A stretch of DNA of 64,000 nt, from assembly GCF_025685425.1 (NCBI RefSeq), contig NZ_JAGTAS010000019.1:58689-122688 (forward strand), given 5' to 3'. Both the position numbers and the translations under genes were made by a program. Every line of letters starts with the position of its first letter. The stretch's first letter is position 1. Source of the DNA: Terriglobus albidus (GTDB taxonomy: Bacteria; Acidobacteriota; Terriglobia; Terriglobales; Acidobacteriaceae). This document shows positions 8,925 through 17,544 of the stretch, piece after piece. The notes below the pieces were generated by a model, which worked only from the letters and a program-made list of their open reading frames with translations, ran no database searches and was not told the DNA's origin.

Positions 8925-9235
8925 GCCGGGTGCCCATATCTGCGAAGCAGATGTGGGAGTATCGGGCGAACTTGTTCGGTGGGGTGATTTATCGGGGTCC
9001 CCAGCGAACTTGTTCTCTGGGGTGATTTATCGAGCGAAGCTCGATCTGGTGGGAGCCGAGGGCTTCAAGCCCTCGGTCTATCGGCTCAACATGGAAATGG
9101 GCTTTAGCCCTGGGCCTTTTTCCGTTAAACAAAGAAGGCCCAGGGCTAAAAACCCATCTACTTTTACGCCTTTATCAGCGGGCTGAACACCCCATCCAGC
9201 AAAGCTGGTTGGGGACTCCGCTGCTCCCACCGGTC
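8925..9235. repeat. Composite of repeat families E and B
   Basis: It begins ccgggtgcccatatctgcgaagcagatgtggg, continues with two gcgaacttgttcnctggggtgattt units (the second ending in cgagcgaagctcg), then the family B pair gggctttagccctgggcc / ggcccagggctaaaaaccc around 9100-9155, and ends with gctgctcccaccgg. There is no gene in 8811-9264. Confidence 0.8.
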
Positions 9236-9264
9236 TCAACGAAGAGCGAGGGAAAGCAAATCCC

Positions 9265-9429
9265 CTATGGAGTGCGCTTACGGTAGTAGGTGCCTGCGGC
9301 GAAGAAGGTGACTGAAAGCAGAAGGCTTACGAGGGCATGCAGCCGCGAGCGGCTGTAGATCGCCAGCCAGGCGTTCCCCAGCCATACTGCGCAACCGATA
9401 TACCAGATGCTCACCATCCATGGCCGCAT
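9265..9429 (-). CDS. Small hydrophobic protein, 54 aa
   Basis: On the minus strand an ATG at 9429 opens a 54-residue frame ending TAG at 9265-9267. It has two likely membrane helices (about 5-24 and 31-47) joined by a basic loop (YSRSRL) and ends in YYRKRTP, so it would be a small inner-membrane protein with a positive tail. It lies between repeat block E/B and the divergent ndk gene. No clear Shine-Dalgarno is visible, and the frame stays open upstream of the ATG. I do not recognise the family. Confidence 0.45.
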   Translation of the reverse strand: MRPWMVSIWYIGCAVWLGNAWLAIYSRSRLHALVSLLLSVTFFAAGTYYRKRTP

Positions 9430-9537
9430 AGTAGTGAGACGCACACGCCGTCCGCCGCGTTTTCGGACCTTGTTTTACACTGGACCTGGACTATTTCCAA
9501 GAAAAATCGCACATTTGCGAGGGAGCCTGAGCAGTTC

Positions 9538-9954
9538 ATGTCACAGCGCACGTTCAGCATCATCAAGCCCGACGCCGTCCGTAAGGGATACGCCGGCGCC
9601 ATCCTGGCCGAGATCGAGAAGGCCGGTTTCAAGATTGTTTCCATCAAGAAGATCTCGATCTCGAAGACACAGGCCGAGGGCTTCTACTACGTCCATAAGG
9701 AGCGCCCATTCTTCGGTTCTCTGACGGACTTCATGAGCTCGGGTTCCATCATCCCGATGGTGCTGGAGAAGGACAACGCGATCGCCGACCTGCGCAAGCT
9801 GATGGGAGCCACCAACCCGGCAAATGCCGAAGAGGGCACCATCCGCAAGAAGTTCGCAGGTTCGATCGAAGAGAACGCGATCCATGGATCCGACGGGGAA
9901 GAGACGGCCGCCTTTGAGATCGGCTACTTCTTCGCCGGCCTCGAGCTGGCCTAA
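9538..9954 (+). CDS. ndk: Nucleoside diphosphate kinase
   Basis: 138 residues, the normal length of a bacterial Ndk. The protein moves the gamma phosphate from ATP to other (d)NDPs through a phospho-histidine. It opens '[17 protein letters not shown]' as in the family, and carries the active-site histidine in NAIHGSDG near residue 118, preceded by the nucleotide-binding GTIRKKF. I chose the ATG at 9538 because it matches the family N-terminus; the open frame extends further left without conservation. A strong terminator follows the stop codon. Confidence 0.97.
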   Translation: MSQRTFSIIKPDAVRKGYAGAILAEIEKAGFKIVSIKKISISKTQAEGFYYVHKERPFFGSLTDFMSSGSIIPMVLEKDNAIADLRKLMGATNPANAEEGTIRKKFAGSIEENAIHGSDGEETAAFEIGYFFAGLELA

Positions 9955-9975
9955 ATAGATTTTTAGAATCCGCTG

Positions 9976-10010
9976 AAAAAGGGCGCTTCCCTCGAGGTAG
10001 GCGCCCTTTT
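9976..10010 (+). terminator. Terminator of ndk
   Basis: A 10-bp stem AAAAGGGCGC (9977-9986) pairs with GCGCCCTTTT (10001-10010), with a 14-base loop, right after the ndk stop. Confidence 0.85.
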
Positions 10011-10075
10011 GGCTCTGCGCAAAGCTTTTCGGATTCGGAGAAGCCCATTTTTTATTGAGCAAGAAAGATCTGTTT

Positions 10076-10334
10076 AGCGCTGAAGGCGCGTTCTATACCG
10101 GCCTGGGGCAACGCCCCAGGTACCGAGATAGGGAAACAGCAAGAGGGCTGAAGGCCCGATCTATAATCCCCAATCGTCATAAGCGGAAATGGTTCGTGAA
10201 ACCGTTGTACATCATGGGATGATACGGTCGGATTGAAGGCTGTTATATAGAGCGGGCCTTCAGCCCTTTAACATCATGTCGGTATAAAACCTGGGGCGTT
10301 GCCCCAGGCTGGTATAGAGCGCGCCTTCAGCGCT
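10076..10334. repeat. Family A inverted cassette, copy A2
   Basis: Same terminal blocks as A1 (gcgctgaaggcgcg ... gcgccttcagcgc). The core is in the opposite orientation to A1 and A5 (ataatccccaatcgtca ... atacggtcggattga). It fills the gap between ndk and the SGNH hydrolase. Confidence 0.9.
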
Positions 10335-10402
10335 TTTTCAGTGGACTTAATTTCACGTTTATGCCCCCAAAAAGATTGGGCTTTTCCGATTGCGCTAAGG
10401 CA

Positions 10403-11632
10403 CTACTGAAACATCCGCAAATCAATACCATCAGCCATCATCTGATATCCCTCATCCCCGGGATGCAGATGGTCGCCACTATCAGCCTTCTTCAAAAACT
10501 TCGACGGCGCCGCCGGATCGCGGACGATCTTATCGAAATCAATAACACCGTCGAAGACCTTACTGTTGCGGATCCATTCGTTGACGGTCTGGCGATCCTT
10601 CTCGCCTTCGGCATTGAAATAGGCTGCACCCTCGTAAGGAGTCAACGTAGCTCCGTAGACCTTGATCTGTTTTGCGTGGGCACGATCGACCAGCGTCTTC
10701 AAGCCATCAATGATCTGCTGTGCCGTGACCGCCTCTTCGCCGGGCTGCGTGCCGGGGCGCGCGAAGTAGGTGCGGCCGATATCGTTGATGCTCTCCAGGA
10801 TCACGAGGTACTTCACGCCCGGAGCGGAGAGAACGTCGCGCTCGAAGCGGTCGAGCGCCTTCGGACCTGCGGCGTCGTGCAGAATGCGATTGCCGCTGAT
10901 GCCCTCATTGAGGATGCTGAGATATTTGGTTTTCTTGTTCGTCGTCAACCGCGCTGCCAGAAGATCGGGCCAGCGGTGATTGCTGTTGAGCGACATGCGC
11001 GCGCCGTCGGTGATGGAGTCGCCGAAGGTGACAATCGCGGCGGACCGCTTATCCGTTGCGGGCACCAGAATGTTCTTCAGGAAGATCCAGTTGCGAATCT
11101 CCTTCGGCTCCGGAAGATCGACGACCATGGTGTGGTCGCCTGGAACCACATATGCGCTCTGGTTTGCCAGCGGATGCTCGGTCAGGGTCGTAATCGTCTG
11201 GGCCGGCACCTCCAGGCTGATGGAGAGATCCGAGAAGATGGGCAGCTTGAGCCTGATGTCGTCGCTGGTGGCAAACTGGCCCGGTGCAATAGTGACGCTG
11301 GGCGAGCCGGAAAAAGTGACCGGCTGCGCCGTGCCGTCGACGATCGTATCGCCGCTTGAAAAGAAGGCCACCGATGCCGCGGAGATGGTCAACGGCTCCG
11401 TGCCAAACTCGTTGGTCAACGAGAGACGAAATGTTTCACCGCCCTGGCTGATGTGAACCGTCTGGCGGATTGTCATCGGAGCGGAGCCCAGTGCGGTTTC
11501 ATTCTTCACCGAGACGGGGGATGCGGCCCAGGTGCCGATCCAGCGGTCTTCCGCTTGTGCCACACCCGCGGTGCACCCAAACGCCAAAGCAAACAGCCAG
11601 AGGAGCGTGATCTTTTTCTGTATGAAACGCAT
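10403..11632 (-). CDS. Exported SGNH/GDSL-family hydrolase
   Basis: 409 residues with a signal peptide (about 1-27, ending GVAQA). The catalytic half has the four SGNH blocks: block I TFGDSITDG (Ser near 205), block II Gly in GISGNRIL, block III Asn in ESINDIG, and block V DHLHP near residue 387 with the catalytic Asp and His. The ~190-residue N-terminal part is beta-rich, as in acidobacterial SGNH esterases related to the rhamnogalacturonan acetylesterase group. Such enzymes deacylate plant or microbial polysaccharides; the exact substrate is not determinable. It is divergent from manA across a 23-bp gap, so their promoters must overlap the coding ends. Confidence 0.9.
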   Translation of the reverse strand: MRFIQKKITLLWLFALAFGCTAGVAQAEDRWIGTWAASPVSVKNETALGSAPMTIRQTVHISQGGETFRLSLTNEFGTEPLTISAASVAFFSSGDTIVDGTAQPVTFSGSPSVTIAPGQFATSDDIRLKLPIFSDLSISLEVPAQTITTLTEHPLANQSAYVVPGDHTMVVDLPEPKEIRNWIFLKNILVPATDKRSAAIVTFGDSITDGARMSLNSNHRWPDLLAARLTTNKKTKYLSILNEGISGNRILHDAAGPKALDRFERDVLSAPGVKYLVILESINDIGRTYFARPGTQPGEEAVTAQQIIDGLKTLVDRAHAKQIKVYGATLTPYEGAAYFNAEGEKDRQTVNEWIRNSKVFDGVIDFDKIVRDPAAPSKFLKKADSGDHLHPGDEGYQMMADGIDLRMFQ

Positions 11633-11655
11633 TGGCTAAACTATAACGAGTTCGC

Positions 11656-12594
11656 GTGAATCCTATGCCTTCCCTGAATCCATTCCGCTTGAAACCGTCG
11701 CTTGTGGCCCGCATCTGGGGGCGTACTGACCTCACACCGTGGTACACCGATCGGCCCGCCGAAAAGATTGGCGAGTCATGGTTGACTGGTGAACAGTGCG
11801 CGGTGGAGGGTGGTACCCATGCAGGTCAAACCCTGCGTGAGCTCAGTGCCGCATACCCGCAGGAGCTTCTGGGCGAGAGCAAAGCTCTCGGCGAGTTTCC
11901 GCTGCTGCTGAAGCTGCTGTTTCCGGATGACAAGCTCAGCGTGCAGGTGCATCCGAACGACGAGCAGGCCGCGAAGAGGAACAGCCAGGGAAAGACCGAG
12001 TGCTGGTACGTCCTTGCCGCCGAGCCGGGAGCGACCGTCGCTCTGGGCTTCAAGGATCCCAAGGTCTCCATCGAACAGGTGCGGGAGGCGATTGAGCAGG
12101 AAAGGCTCGAAGACCTGTTGCACTTTGAGCCGGTGAGCGTAGGCGATCTGGTGTACGTGGACGCCAACACCGTTCACGCTATTGGGCCGGGAGTCACCTT
12201 GCTGGAGGTCCAGCAGACCTCCGACATCACCTATCGTCTGTATGACTACGGCCGTCCGCGTGAGCTTCATCTTGAAGAAGGACTGGCGGTGATGAAGGCT
12301 GCGACGGCAGCGGGGAAGCGTGCTCCGGTTCAAAAAGACGGCTTCACACGATTGGTCGAAGAGCGCTACTTCAGCGTCGATCGCGTAGAACTTGCCGCCG
12401 GAGCAACGCTGGATGTGGCGGCGCCCGGAAAGCCACAGTGCCTGGTACTGCTGTCGGGAGAAGCTACGTTGACCTCTGCAGGTGACGATGCGCTTGAGCT
12501 GACGCCGGCTGCGGCAGTCGTGATTCCCGCTGCCGCGAAGCAGGCAGTACTCAAAGCAGGCAGCGATTGCGTGGTTGTGCGCGCGATCGTCTAG
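11656..12594 (+). CDS. manA: Mannose-6-phosphate isomerase, class I
   Basis: 312 residues, a short type I phosphomannose isomerase. It interconverts mannose 6-phosphate and fructose 6-phosphate in the cytoplasm, feeding GDP-mannose and glycan synthesis. The zinc ligands are visible: Gln97 and His99 in SVQVHPND, Glu115 in KTECWY, and His in ANTVHAIG near 174. 'RIWGRTDL' and 'GESWLTG' near the N-terminus are also family motifs. Start: GTG at 11656, or ATG at 11665 (three codons later); neither has a clear Shine-Dalgarno. Confidence 0.93.
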   Translation: MNPMPSLNPFRLKPSLVARIWGRTDLTPWYTDRPAEKIGESWLTGEQCAVEGGTHAGQTLRELSAAYPQELLGESKALGEFPLLLKLLFPDDKLSVQVHPNDEQAAKRNSQGKTECWYVLAAEPGATVALGFKDPKVSIEQVREAIEQERLEDLLHFEPVSVGDLVYVDANTVHAIGPGVTLLEVQQTSDITYRLYDYGRPRELHLEEGLAVMKAATAAGKRAPVQKDGFTRLVEERYFSVDRVELAAGATLDVAAPGKPQCLVLLSGEATLTSAGDDALELTPAAAVVIPAAAKQAVLKAGSDCVVVRAIV

Positions 12595-12604
12595 CACGAC
12601 AACA

Positions 12605-12918
12605 AGCGCTGAAGGCGCGCCCTATACCAGCCTGGGGCAACGCCCCAGGTATCGGTGCCCGCAAGATGTTAAAGGGCTGAAGGCCCGCTCAATAATTCTG
12701 CAGTGAAGGCAGATTTGCGCTGGTGCGTGAACGGGGTCAGCCATGACCTTTGGCTACGGCTGACCGTCTCGAAAAGAGGTTTGCTTTCCTTTACTCGATG
12801 GAACTCTTCCGCTATTTGGCATGAGGATTATAGATCGGGCTTTCAGCCCTCTTCTGCTTTGGCTATCTGATACCTGGGGCGTTGCCCCAGGCTGATATAG
12901 AACGCGCCTTCAGCGCTT
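12605..12918. repeat. Family A inverted cassette, copy A3
   Basis: Both arms are present (gcgctgaaggcgcgccctataccagc ... gctgatatagaacgcgccttcagcgc). The core differs from A1/A2/A5 and contains its own small palindrome, ggtcagccatgacctttggctacggctgacc, near 12736-12766. Confidence 0.88.
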
Positions 12919-13026
12919 CTTATCCCCGCTGCTCCCACCAATTTCGACCTGCTCTGGATCGCCGCGGATCCATCGAATTTATCCATACGCCTGGGTAACG
13001 TTGCCCGGCCCTTCCGACAATGCCGA

Positions 13027-13056
13027 TTGACACGTGGGTTTTTTCGCGCGTAGGAT
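13027..13056 (+). promoter_or_regulatory. Sigma-70-type promoter P1
   Basis: TTGACA (13027-13032), an 18-bp spacer, TAGGAT (13051-13056). It has the same hexamers, spacer and flanking GCG...GC as promoter P2 at 13289. It would start transcription near 13063, at the 5' edge of the structured RNA candidate. Confidence 0.65.
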
Positions 13057-13061
13057 GCGTC

Positions 13062-13267
13062 CGGTTTCCGGGTATCGGCTGCATGGTTATCGTTCTGGCT
13101 TGACGGCCAGAGGGAGTTCTGGAACCCACATTTCAGGGCCAATCTTGGCTCGCAGAGTGTTTCCCGGCGCCTCCATAACAGGTGACCTGTTGCGTGTTAC
13201 GAGGAACCGGGAAACTGAATGGTAAACCCCAAGGTGCGCCGACAACGTTCGGCGCACCTCCTTTTTC
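13062..13267 (+). ncRNA. Candidate structured small RNA (~205 nt)
   Basis: Bounded by promoter P1 and a strong terminator, with no credible coding frame. The two ends pair: CGGTTTCCGGGT (13062-13073) with ACCGGGAAACTG (13206-13217), 11 of 12 positions including one G-U. Internal hairpins are visible: CTGGC/GCCAG (near 13094), GTTC/GAAC (near 13116), GCCA/TGGC (near 13142) and AACAGG-TGA-CCTGTT (near 13178-13192). I could not match it to 6S, SRP, RNase P, tmRNA or a cobalamin riboswitch by eye. Confidence 0.5.
13233..13266 (+). terminator. Terminator closing the small RNA unit
   Basis: A 10-bp perfect stem GGTGCGCCGA / TCGGCGCACC (13233-13242 and 13249-13258), loop CAACGT, then TCCTTTTT. Confidence 0.85.
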
Positions 13268-13288
13268 ACACTCCACGGAAATGCGGTC

Positions 13289-13318
13289 TTGACACCCGAT
13301 TTGTGGCATGCGTAGGAT
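13289..13318 (+). promoter_or_regulatory. Sigma-70-type promoter P2, twin of P1
   Basis: TTGACA (13289-13294), an 18-bp spacer, TAGGAT (13313-13318), with the extended match GCGTAGGATGC shared with P1. The expected transcript begins with a hairpin (ccgttcgcc ... ggcaaacgg, 13320-13349) and runs toward the receptor gene at 13789. Confidence 0.55.
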
Positions 13319-13400
13319 GCCGTTCGCCTTCAAAAAAGGAGGCAAACGGTCGCGAATTGATTCGTCTCAATACGATTCGCTCCGCTGGAATGGTTTTACG

Positions 13401-13454
13401 CGGCTAAGGCCGCATTACGGCTAAGGCCGCATTACGGCTACGGCCGCATTACGG
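13401..13454. repeat. 17-bp tandem repeat, three copies
   Basis: cggctaaggccgcatta is repeated twice exactly, then once with one change (cggctacggccgcatta), followed by cgg. It sits in the leader region of the receptor gene. Confidence 0.85.
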
Positions 13455-13573
13455 AAGATGGGGGTGCCATGCAGCTATCAGGTAAATCGGCTTCGCGGAG
13501 TTACCGGCGAGGTCTGTTCTCGTGGTGAGCGGCAGGCAGCCTTAAAACGCAGCAAAAAGTAAAAGAAAAACCC

Positions 13574-13603
13574 TTCACAACGATTTTTTGGTTGTGATAT
13601 AAG
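13574..13603 (+). promoter_or_regulatory. Probable proximal promoter of the receptor at 13789
   Basis: TTCACA (13574-13579), an 18-bp spacer, TATAAG (13598-13603). It would leave a ~180-nt leader before the ATG; GGAGG lies just before that start. Confidence 0.5.
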
Positions 13604-13788
13604 CCCGCAGTCAAAACGAACCGAGATTTTTCTGTAGCGAAGGCATAGGCCTTGCAAGCAAGGCCGGAAGAAGAGTTCTCGATTCGGGGCGACGTCAATG
13701 AGGAAGTAGGCGCTAAATTTGAGGCGTCTCAATTAGTAGCAGTCAGGGTCTTCAGGCCCTACGTAAGAAATGATTTTGGAGGCTAACC

Positions 13789-16700
13789 ATGATCAAACAC
13801 AGCAAGCCAACAGCTTCTGCTGGCAGCGGAACGAACGCTGTTTTGCGGAAGCCGTTCTTATCTTCCAGGGGTATTACCAGCGCCACCAGGCGATCGCTGC
13901 TCGGTGTAATGCTCGCCGCAGCTCCTCTCTTCGTCCTCAACATCGCTTCGCCGGCGGCTTTCGGTCAGGCCAGCTCCAGCTCCGATGCAGCCGGTAAGGT
14001 GACGGATGCCACTGGCGCCGCCATTCCGGGAGCGACGATCCACCTGATCAACAACGGTACGGGAGTTGAACGTACAACGACCTCGAATAACGAGGGCGAT
14101 TGGTCCATCCCCAACGTTCCGCCCGCCAACTACAAGATTCGCGTTGAGAAACAGGGTTTCAAGGCCGCACAGATTCCCTCGCTCGACATCGAAATCGGCA
14201 AGACTGCAAATGGTTCGGTCGTTCTGAGCGTGGGTGAAGTCACAGATACGGTCGAAGTCAGCACGCTGCCTCCGCAACTGCAGACCCAGGAAGCGACCGT
14301 CGGCCAGGTGATCGATCAGAAGCAGATCAACGATCTCCCGCTGAATGGCCGTAACGTGCTGCAGCTCGCAACCTTGGCTCCGGGCGTTTCGCCGCCGCAG
14401 AGCGGCCAGACGGGCCAGCCTGCACAGACAGGTACCCAGACGAGCAGCCGTCAACTCTACATTGCCGTCGACGGCGGACGTGCTTCGTCGACAAACTATG
14501 TGCTGGACGGCACCTATGTGCGTTCGGTGCGTTTCAACAACATGTCGATCCTGCCAAACACAGATACTATTCAGGAGTTCAACCTGCTGCGCTCGACTTT
14601 CTCGACCGAGTACGGCCAGGGACAGGCAGTGGTCTCGATGGTGACGAAGTCGGGTACGAACACTCTGCACGGTTCGGCATATGAGTTTGCGCGCAACGCC
14701 ATCTTTGACGCGCGTAACTACTTCACGCCGACTTACAACACCGTGAACGGTCAGCAGGTATTCAATCCGAAGCCGGACTTCTACCGTCACCAGTTCGGTG
14801 CGACGGCTGGTTTCCCAATCATCAAGGACAAGGTATTCGTCTTTGGCGGTTACGAGGGCCTGCGTTCGCAGAGAGACAATTTCCTGGCGGCGCGCTTCCC
14901 GACTCAGAATGGGCTGAATGGAACCTGGGATTCGGTGGACGCACTCCCGGGCAATGTTACGGTCGCTGGTACGAGCTACGGCTACAGCAGGTCGAATCCC
15001 AACGGTTTCACCGTGACCAACAAGACTGCGTTGGCATTGAATCCCACATATCCATCGCTGACGAGCGACGCTCTATCGATCCTCGGCACTTCGAACTACG
15101 CGCTGACGAAGGCGTTCCAGGAGAACTACGACGAGTACACCGTACGTGGCGACGTTGTACTTACGCAGAAGAATTCTCTCTTCGGCCGCTATGTTAACTT
15201 CGACTCGTCACAGATCACACCGCTGGTAAATGGCAGCTCAACATCAAACCCGCTGCTGGGCCGCAATGCTGTGCTGGGCGATACGCACCTGTTCTCCTCG
15301 AACATCGTGAATGAAGCCCGCGTCGGCTGGAACGAGTTCTACAACATTACGCTTGGAGTCCTGCAGGACCCCAATACGCAGTGGGCGGCGAAGGAAGGGC
15401 TCACCAACATCACGGCGCTCAACTCTACTCGGCAGAACGGTCGCGCCGGCTTCACGATCCAGGGCTACAGCAGCGTGGGAGATGGCGCGGGTGATCAGGG
15501 CGGTCACGAGAACGTCCTCAGCGCCGGTGATTCGCTCTCGATCGTGCATGGGAAGCATACCTTCAAGACGGGCTTCCAGTACCAGAACCGTCGTCTCTGG
15601 CAGATTGCGGATAACAATGCCCGTGGCGCCGCTACCTTCGACAACTGCACGCCGGCAACCTACAAACCCGGCTATACGCCCACCGGTCCAGACGACACGA
15701 ACAACGTCGCGAGCGCCGGCAACTGCGCCCCTGGTCAGAAGACCTACACCCTCAACGGAACCACGTACTTCTACAACAAATTCCAGAATTATGCCCGCGG
15801 CATGTGCACCTCAAGTTGTAACGGTAACGCCGGTACAACTCTCGGCCACTATCGTGACAACACGTATGGTGCGTTCTTCAACGACACGTGGCAGTTTGGC
15901 CATGGCCTGACCTTCACTCTCGGCTTCCGCTGGGAGTACAACAGCCCATTCGTCGAGCAGAACGGATTGGAAGGCACGCTTGACCCGGATACAGGTCTGG
16001 TTACATTCAGCAAGATCCCAACCAATATTCCCCAGGCCTACCAGGCTTTGGCCGTCAAGCTTGGCGGACCGGGATACGCCGATACGAATCGTACCTACCG
16101 TCCCGGCATTCTGCAGCCGAACAAGAAGGGTTTCATGCCGCGCATTGGTCTTGCGTGGGAGGCTCGTCCTGGCACGGTCCTTCGCGCCGGCTATGGCATC
16201 TACCTCGACAACCTGAACACGAATGAACTGCAGTTCACTCGTTACGCTGCTCCTCTGTACTTCCAGCAGGCATTTGCAAACGTCTTCACGAATTCACTCT
16301 GGCCCGATCCGGTGCAGGCTGCATCGCAGCTCACGCAGCTTCCTTCGCCGTTTTCGATCTTTCCCAAAAACAGCCGTCCCTATACGCAGGAATGGAATAT
16401 GAGCCTGCAGCAGGACCTCGGCCATGGCCTGATGATGGAGCTGGCCTACACCGGCAGCGCAACGCACAAGTCCTGGAAACGTTACGACCAGAACATGTTC
16501 ATTCAGTACCCGTTCGACCTGTCGTATACGACCGCGACGCTTGTTCGTCCGTATCCGTGGTTCGGTAACGGCATCCTGACCAGCAGCACGAAAGGTGATG
16601 CGAACTTCCATGGCGGATCGGTGAAGATCGAGAAGCGTGCGAAGGGCGGTCTCTATTACCTGGGCAGCTATCAATACTCGAAGAATATTGATAACTTCTC

Positions 16701-17376
16701 GGGCGAGGCGGCAGCGAACGACTCATCTTACGCAACCACCATGCGGTTCGACCGTTCGTACTCCAACTTTGATAACCGCCACAAGGCCGTTATCTCAGGA
16801 GGTTATGAGCTTCCGTTCGGAAAGGGTAAGAAGTGGCTGCAGACGGGCGTCGGCAACGCGATTGCCGGTGGCTGGTCATTCCAGCCGGCGGTTCAGCTCC
16901 GCTCGGGCTACCCATTCAACATCGCCGGTTCAGGCTGCACCTTTGCTTCCTACAACGGCTGCCGCGTCTGGCTGGCTCCAGGCAAGCAGTTGAAGGATGC
17001 CTTCTACTCCAACCCCTCACCTTTCAACTGGTTCGATGCGACAGCGTTCTCGTCGGATCCGACCAAGGCAACTGTAACCCGCTCAGGTGGTACCTACGCT
17101 TCCGCGGGCCGTACCTACCCGAATCTGCAGGGTTGGGTAACTCGTAACTCTCTCCGTGGACCCGGCACCGCGAACGTGGACTTCTCGGCGATCAAGAACT
17201 TCCAGATCTATGAGCGGTTCCGTGCTCAGTTCCGTGCTGAGGCCTACAACATCCTGAACCGCGCCATCTTCTCCAATCCGGCAGCCAACATCAATACGAC
17301 GGGCTCTTTGGGCAAGGTGTCCAGCACATCGATGGATAACCGCAGCATCCAGCTTGCAATCAAGGTGCTCTGGTAA
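13789..17376 (+). CDS. Oar-like TonB-dependent receptor with carboxypeptidase-regulatory domain
   Basis: 1195 residues. There is a long basic N-terminus, a signal segment ending near AAFGQA (about residue 59), then a carboxypeptidase-regulatory-like beta-sandwich (about 65-145, 'GKVTDATGAAIPGATIHLIN'). A plug region follows (about 170-290: 'LPLNGRNVLQLATLAPGV', 'YVLDGTYV', 'EFNLLRSTFSTEYGQGQAVVSMVTKSG'), then an outer-membrane beta barrel ending in the aromatic 'IQLAIKVLW'. These receptors import large ligands such as glycans or peptides; the ligand is unknown. A GGAGG site precedes the ATG, and a strong terminator follows the gene. Confidence 0.93.
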   Translation: MIKHSKPTASAGSGTNAVLRKPFLSSRGITSATRRSLLGVMLAAAPLFVLNIASPAAFGQASSSSDAAGKVTDATGAAIPGATIHLINNGTGVERTTTSNNEGDWSIPNVPPANYKIRVEKQGFKAAQIPSLDIEIGKTANGSVVLSVGEVTDTVEVSTLPPQLQTQEATVGQVIDQKQINDLPLNGRNVLQLATLAPGVSPPQSGQTGQPAQTGTQTSSRQLYIAVDGGRASSTNYVLDGTYVRSVRFNNMSILPNTDTIQEFNLLRSTFSTEYGQGQAVVSMVTKSGTNTLHGSAYEFARNAIFDARNYFTPTYNTVNGQQVFNPKPDFYRHQFGATAGFPIIKDKVFVFGGYEGLRSQRDNFLAARFPTQNGLNGTWDSVDALPGNVTVAGTSYGYSRSNPNGFTVTNKTALALNPTYPSLTSDALSILGTSNYALTKAFQENYDEYTVRGDVVLTQKNSLFGRYVNFDSSQITPLVNGSSTSNPLLGRNAVLGDTHLFSSNIVNEARVGWNEFYNITLGVLQDPNTQWAAKEGLTNITALNSTRQNGRAGFTIQGYSSVGDGAGDQGGHENVLSAGDSLSIVHGKHTFKTGFQYQNRRLWQIADNNARGAATFDNCTPATYKPGYTPTGPDDTNNVASAGNCAPGQKTYTLNGTTYFYNKFQNYARGMCTSSCNGNAGTTLGHYRDNTYGAFFNDTWQFGHGLTFTLGFRWEYNSPFVEQNGLEGTLDPDTGLVTFSKIPTNIPQAYQALAVKLGGPGYADTNRTYRPGILQPNKKGFMPRIGLAWEARPGTVLRAGYGIYLDNLNTNELQFTRYAAPLYFQQAFANVFTNSLWPDPVQAASQLTQLPSPFSIFPKNSRPYTQEWNMSLQQDLGHGLMMELAYTGSATHKSWKRYDQNMFIQYPFDLSYTTATLVRPYPWFGNGILTSSTKGDANFHGGSVKIEKRAKGGLYYLGSYQYSKNIDNFSGEAAANDSSYATTMRFDRSYSNFDNRHKAVISGGYELPFGKGKKWLQTGVGNAIAGGWSFQPAVQLRSGYPFNIAGSGCTFASYNGCRVWLAPGKQLKDAFYSNPSPFNWFDATAFSSDPTKATVTRSGGTYASAGRTYPNLQGWVTRNSLRGPGTANVDFSAIKNFQIYERFRAQFRAEAYNILNRAIFSNPAANINTTGSLGKVSSTSMDNRSIQLAIKVLW

Positions 17377-17395
17377 ACCGTCGCAAAACCAGGGA

Positions 17396-17428
17396 GGGGC
17401 GAGCCGGATGGCTCGCCCCTTCTTTATT
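17396..17428 (+). terminator. Terminator after the receptor gene
   Basis: Stem GGGGCGAGCC / GGCTCGCCCC (17396-17405, 17410-17419), loop GGAT, then TTCTTTATTT. Confidence 0.9.
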
Positions 17429-17544
17429 TAATCGAGAAGAGTTGCATAGACCACTTGGCAACCATGCTTGCCGGGGAGCAGTATTTCCCGTGAAAAAAGG
17501 AAGCTTCCGCCCTTACCCGGAAGCAGGAAAGGAAGGAAAACACT

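Noticed and set aside
13027..13267. Cobalamin riboswitch or 6S RNA upstream of the receptor
   Set aside because: The expected conserved boxes were not found by eye, and the segment ends at a terminator ~520 bp before the gene, so only 'structured RNA candidate' is claimed.
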